Source of the DNA: Castellaniella sp. S9
Lineage (GTDB): Bacteria; Pseudomonadota; Gammaproteobacteria; Burkholderiales; Burkholderiaceae_B
Assembly: GCF_027257175.1 (NCBI RefSeq)
Contig: NZ_JAPFGD010000002.1
Location: forward strand, 434,512 to 498,511
Direction of reading: 5' to 3'
Length of the DNA stretch: 64,000 bases
Below, in pieces: positions 57,432 to 64,000 of the stretch. Under the pieces are notes generated by a model. That model saw only the letters and a list, made by a program, of their open reading frames with translations, was not told the DNA's origin and made no database searches. Position numbers and translations under genes: made by a program. Position 1 is the first letter of the stretch; the number at the start of each line of letters is the position of its first letter.

Positions 57432-60400
57432 GTGCGCCTGACCCAGATTAAGCTTGCCGGCTTCAAGTCCTTCGTTGATCCGACGGTGATCCCCACGCCC
57501 AGCGAACTGGTCGGCGTGGTGGGGCCCAACGGCTGCGGGAAATCGAACATCATCGACGCGGTGCGCTGGGTGCTGGGCGAGACCAAGGCCTCGGAACTGC
57601 GCGGCGCCTCGATGCAGGACGTGATCTTCAACGGCTCGGGCCAGCGCAAGCCCGCCGCGCGCGCCTCGGTCGAGCTGGTCTTCGACAACAGCGAGGGCCG
57701 CGCCGCGGGGCAATGGTCCAGCTTCGCCGAGATCGCCGTGCGCCGCGTCCTGACGCGCGACGGCGCCAGCAGCTACTTCATCAACAACCAGCAGGTGCGG
57801 CGGCGCGACATCCACGACATTTTCCTCGGCACCGGCCTGGGCGCGCGCGGCTACGCCATCATCGGCCAGGGCATGATCAACCGCCTGATCGAGGCCCGGC
57901 CCGAGGAATTGCGGGTGTACCTCGAGGAGGCCGCCGGCGTCTCGCGGTATAAGGAACGCCGACGCGAAACCGAGAACCGCCTCGCGGACACGCGCGAGAA
58001 CCTCACGCGGCTGGAGGATATCCTGCGCGAATTGTCCGGCCAGCTCGAAAAGCTCGAGTCCCAGGCCGAGGTGGCCGGCGTCTACCGCGGCCTGCAGGAC
58101 GAGGGCGAGCTCAAGCAGCATGCGCTGTGGCTGCTGCGCGAGGAATCGGCGCGCGCCTCGCGCCAGGACCTGGCGGTGCAGACCGAGCAGGCCCAGGGCG
58201 ATTTCGAGCAGGCGGTGGCGCGTCTGCGCGCCCTCGAGGCGGACCTCGAGGCGCGCCGCGCCGGCCATTTCGAGGCCAACGACGCGGTCCATCAGGCGCA
58301 AGGCCGGGTGTTCGAGGCCGGCGCGCTGGTCAGCCGCCTCGAAGCCGAGATCCGTCACGTGGTCGACGCCCGTCATCGTCTGCAGGCCCGCCGGGCGCAG
58401 TTGCAGGCGCAAATGCAGGAATGGGGCGACCAGCAGGGCCACTGCCAGGGCGCCATCGAGGACGTCCGCGGCCAGATCGACGAGGCCGCGGCCCGCGCCG
58501 AGGTCCTGGCGGCCCAGGCCGAGGACAGCCGTGAGCGCTTGCCGCAGCTCGAGACCGGCCTGCGCGAGGCGGCGGGCCGGCGCGATGCCTTGCGCGCCAC
58601 CCTGTCGCGCATCGAACAGGACCTGGCGCTGGCGGCGCAGGCGCAACGCGACGCCGATGGGCAGTGGCGCGCGCTGGATGACCGCCGTGCGCGCCTCGAG
58701 GCCGAGCGCGCGGCGCTCGGCGCCCCCGATCCCGCCGAGATCGATCGCCTCGAGGGCGAGTGCGCCGTGGCGCAGGCCAAGCTCGAGGAGGCCCAGGATG
58801 CCCTCGCCGCGCTCGAGGAACGATTGCCGGGGCTCGAGGACGCCCGCGCCGGCGCCCTGCGGGCCAGCCAGGAGGCGCGGCTGGATCTGGAAAAGCTCGA
58901 TGCGCGGCGCCAGGCCCTGATCGCCCTGCAGGAAAAAATCCAGTCCGAGGACGCGCTGGAGCCCTGGCTGCAGCGCCAGGAACTCGCCGCCATGGGACGC
59001 CTGTGGCAAAAACTGCAGGTCGAGCCCGGTTGGGAAACCGCCTTGGAGGCCGTGCTGGAGGAGCGCCTGGGCGCGCTCGGCTTGCGGCACCTGGACATTG
59101 CGCGGGCCTTTGCCGCGGATGCGCCGCCCGCGCGCCTGGCCTTTTACCAGGCGCCGCCGGCCCCCGCGGCCACGGCGTCCGAGGCGCCGGCGGGCGCGCG
59201 GCCACTGCTGGCCCTGGTGCGCACCCAGGATCCCGAGGCGCATGCCTTGCTCAGCGTCTGGCTGCGGGACGCCTACGTCAGCGACGACCTGGAGCAGGCC
59301 TTGTCCAGGCGCGGGGAATTGCCCCGGGGCGCCTGCTGGGTGGTGTCCGCCGGGCATCGCGTCGATGCCCATAGCGTGCGGTTCTACGCGGCCGATTCCG
59401 AGCAATCCGGCATGCTGGCGCGCCGGCAGCAGATCGACAATCTGCTGCGCGAGGTCAAGGCCGCGCAATTGATCGCCGACGATGCACTGGATGCCCATGC
59501 GCGTGCCGATGCGGCCTGTCGCCAGGTGGCGCAGGCGCTGGGCCCGGCGCGCCAGCGCATCGCCGAACTGGTGCGCACCCTGCACGAGGCCGAGATCCAG
59601 CATAACCGCCTGGCGCAGCAGGCGGCGCAATCCGACGAGCACGCGCGGCGCATCGGCCGCGACCTGGACGAGATCGCCGGCCAACAGACCGAGGCGGCGC
59701 GCCGGCGCGACGAGGCCGAGGCCCGCTTCCAGGACCTGGACGAATCCCTCGCGCAGCAACAGGAGCTGCACGCCCAGATCGACCTCGAGGCCGAGGAACT
59801 GGCCCGGCGCGCCGAGCAGTTGCGCGACGAGGTCCGCGAGCGCGAGCGCGCCGCCCAAGAGGCCGGGTACGCGGCGCGCAGCCTGGGACACCGTCTCGAC
59901 GAACTGAACCGGACCTTGCAGCTGGCCGCCGAGCAGGCCCGGCGCTCGGGGGCCGAACTCGAATCCTTGCAGGGTGAGCTGTTCGAACTGGACGAGTCCG
60001 TGGCGCAGGCCGGCCTGCAGGATGCGCTCGAGGCGCGCGCCGAATGCGAAGAGGCCCTGCGGCTGGCGCGCCTGCGCCAGGACGAACTGGCCGGCGGCCT
60101 GCGCGAGGCCGACGAGGGCCGGCTGGCGCTGGAGCGCTCGCTGGATCCGCTGCGCGCCCGCATCACGGAACTGCAGCTCCAGGAACAGGCCGCGCGCCTG
60201 TCGGTCGAACAATACGCCGAACAGCTCGATGCCCGCGAGGTCGATCGTGCGGCCCTGCGCCGCCATATCGACGCGCAATCGCCCGAGTGGACGCGCATCG
60301 GCTGGCTGCAGTCCGAGGTCCAGCGGATTTCGCGCCAGCTCGAATCCCTGGGGCCGGTCAACCTGGCGGCGCTCGACGAGCTCGGCGCCGCGCGCGAGCG

Positions 60401-60968
60401 CAAGGGCTTTCTCGACGCCCAGCAAAGCGACCTGCTGGCGGCCATCGACACCCTCGAGGGCGCGATCCGCAAGATCGACCGCGAGACCCGCGAGCTGCTG
60501 CAGCAGACCTTCGATACCGTCAACGGCCATTTCGGCGAGCTCTTTCCCGTGCTGTTCGGCGGCGGCGAGGCGCGCCTGTCCATGACGGGCGACGAGATCC
60601 TGGATGCGGGCGTGCAGGTCATGGCCCAGCCGCCGGGCAAGCGCAACAGCAGCATCCATCTGCTGTCGGGCGGGGAAAAAGCCCTGACGGCCACGGCGCT
60701 GGTATTCGCGCTGTTCAAGCTCAATCCCGCGCCGTTCTGCCTGCTCGACGAGGTGGATGCGCCCCTGGACGACGCCAACACCGAGCGCTATGCCAACCTG
60801 GTGCGCAGCATGAGCCACCAGACGCAGTTTCTCTTCATTTCCCACAACAAGATCGCCATGCAGATGGCGCGCCAGCTCATCGGGGTGACCATGCAGGAAC
60901 AAGGGGTTTCGCGTATCGTTGCAGTGGATATGGATTCCGCGCTGCAGTGGGCCGGCGAGCCCGCCTGA
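57432..60968 (+). CDS. smc: Chromosome segregation protein SMC
   Basis: An SMC ATPase of 1178 residues that, with ScpA and ScpB, loops and compacts the chromosome. The N-terminal Walker A GPNGCGKSN is at residues 31-39. Two long coiled-coil arms, rich in E, A, R and Q, flank a hinge domain around residues 510-650. The C-terminal head has the signature LLSGGEKALTATALVFALF and Walker B FCLLDEVDAPLDDANTERY. The start is GTG at 57432. The length is normal. smc-zipA-ligA is a conserved betaproteobacterial order, and zipA follows after 23 bases. ScpAB are not in the window. Confidence 0.97.
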   Translation: MRLTQIKLAGFKSFVDPTVIPTPSELVGVVGPNGCGKSNIIDAVRWVLGETKASELRGASMQDVIFNGSGQRKPAARASVELVFDNSEGRAAGQWSSFAEIAVRRVLTRDGASSYFINNQQVRRRDIHDIFLGTGLGARGYAIIGQGMINRLIEARPEELRVYLEEAAGVSRYKERRRETENRLADTRENLTRLEDILRELSGQLEKLESQAEVAGVYRGLQDEGELKQHALWLLREESARASRQDLAVQTEQAQGDFEQAVARLRALEADLEARRAGHFEANDAVHQAQGRVFEAGALVSRLEAEIRHVVDARHRLQARRAQLQAQMQEWGDQQGHCQGAIEDVRGQIDEAAARAEVLAAQAEDSRERLPQLETGLREAAGRRDALRATLSRIEQDLALAAQAQRDADGQWRALDDRRARLEAERAALGAPDPAEIDRLEGECAVAQAKLEEAQDALAALEERLPGLEDARAGALRASQEARLDLEKLDARRQALIALQEKIQSEDALEPWLQRQELAAMGRLWQKLQVEPGWETALEAVLEERLGALGLRHLDIARAFAADAPPARLAFYQAPPAPAATASEAPAGARPLLALVRTQDPEAHALLSVWLRDAYVSDDLEQALSRRGELPRGACWVVSAGHRVDAHSVRFYAADSEQSGMLARRQQIDNLLREVKAAQLIADDALDAHARADAACRQVAQALGPARQRIAELVRTLHEAEIQHNRLAQQAAQSDEHARRIGRDLDEIAGQQTEAARRRDEAEARFQDLDESLAQQQELHAQIDLEAEELARRAEQLRDEVRERERAAQEAGYAARSLGHRLDELNRTLQLAAEQARRSGAELESLQGELFELDESVAQAGLQDALEARAECEEALRLARLRQDELAGGLREADEGRLALERSLDPLRARITELQLQEQAARLSVEQYAEQLDAREVDRAALRRHIDAQSPEWTRIGWLQSEVQRISRQLESLGPVNLAALDELGAARERKGFLDAQQSDLLAAIDTLEGAIRKIDRETRELLQQTFDTVNGHFGELFPVLFGGGEARLSMTGDEILDAGVQVMAQPPGKRNSSIHLLSGGEKALTATALVFALFKLNPAPFCLLDEVDAPLDDANTERYANLVRSMSHQTQFLFISHNKIAMQMARQLIGVTMQEQGVSRIVAVDMDSALQWAGEPA

Positions 60969-60991
60969 GCCGGGCCGAGACGAGGGTCTTT

Positions 60992-64000
<3,009 letters not shown>

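Noticed and set aside
57234-60902. A 1222-codon antisense frame across smc
   Set aside because: Same artefact; the + strand frame has all SMC motifs.

Overview
The window is a high-GC (about two thirds G+C by eye) chromosomal segment of a betaproteobacterium, most likely family Alcaligenaceae (Bordetella, Achromobacter, Castellaniella and relatives). I base this on gene content and order recalled from that family: cysS-(alkA-like)-accA-tilS-lysC-tRNA-Ser, a 14-gene nuo operon followed by a DUF2818 gene, Bordetella-type porins, serB/mfd/ispD/ispF, an OmpR/EnvZ-type pair resembling RisA/RisS, and tsaB-rimI/udg/lplT/smc/zipA/ligA. No rRNA, CRISPR array, insertion sequence or complete prophage was seen.

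Layout. 1-4660: housekeeping genes on the + strand (cysS 3' end, an AlkA-type glycosylase, accA, tilS, lysC, tRNA-Ser-GCT). 4661-5606: a small accessory patch behind the tRNA with a HicB(DUF1902)/HicA toxin-antitoxin pair and a tight cluster of DnaA-box-like sequences upstream of it. 5607-10003: a DUF2007 protein, a lipoprotein, an Ap4A-phosphorylase-like enzyme, an SpmA/SpmB-type membrane protein and an FMN alpha-hydroxy-acid dehydrogenase. 10385-14125: two tandem porins showing signs of gene conversion, and a shortened Rpn-type nuclease gene. 14478-29566: the complete complex I operon nuoA-N and an enlarged DUF2818 protein.

29595-43628: an accessory, iron-oriented block. It holds a second FMN oxidase, vapBC with a visible operator, the 2OG-Fe(II) dioxygenase PiuC, two TonB-dependent receptors, serB, an S9 oligopeptidase, an MFS transporter and a third TonB-dependent receptor of ferrichrome/ferrioxamine type. 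Each receptor gene has a Fur-box-like sequence upstream, so the three look co-regulated by iron. The third receptor, the MFS carrier and the S9 peptidase together could form an import-and-degrade route for a peptidic iron chelate or antibiotic; this is my best candidate for a less described system.

43871-64000: mfd; a lipoprotein subtilase with a C-terminal P-domain inserted before ispDF; ahpC; risS/risA; a fused tsaB-rimI; a family 4/5 uracil-DNA glycosylase; lplT; and smc-zipA-ligA, with ligA running off the window. Many long open frames antisense to the real genes are artefacts of high GC and were left out.
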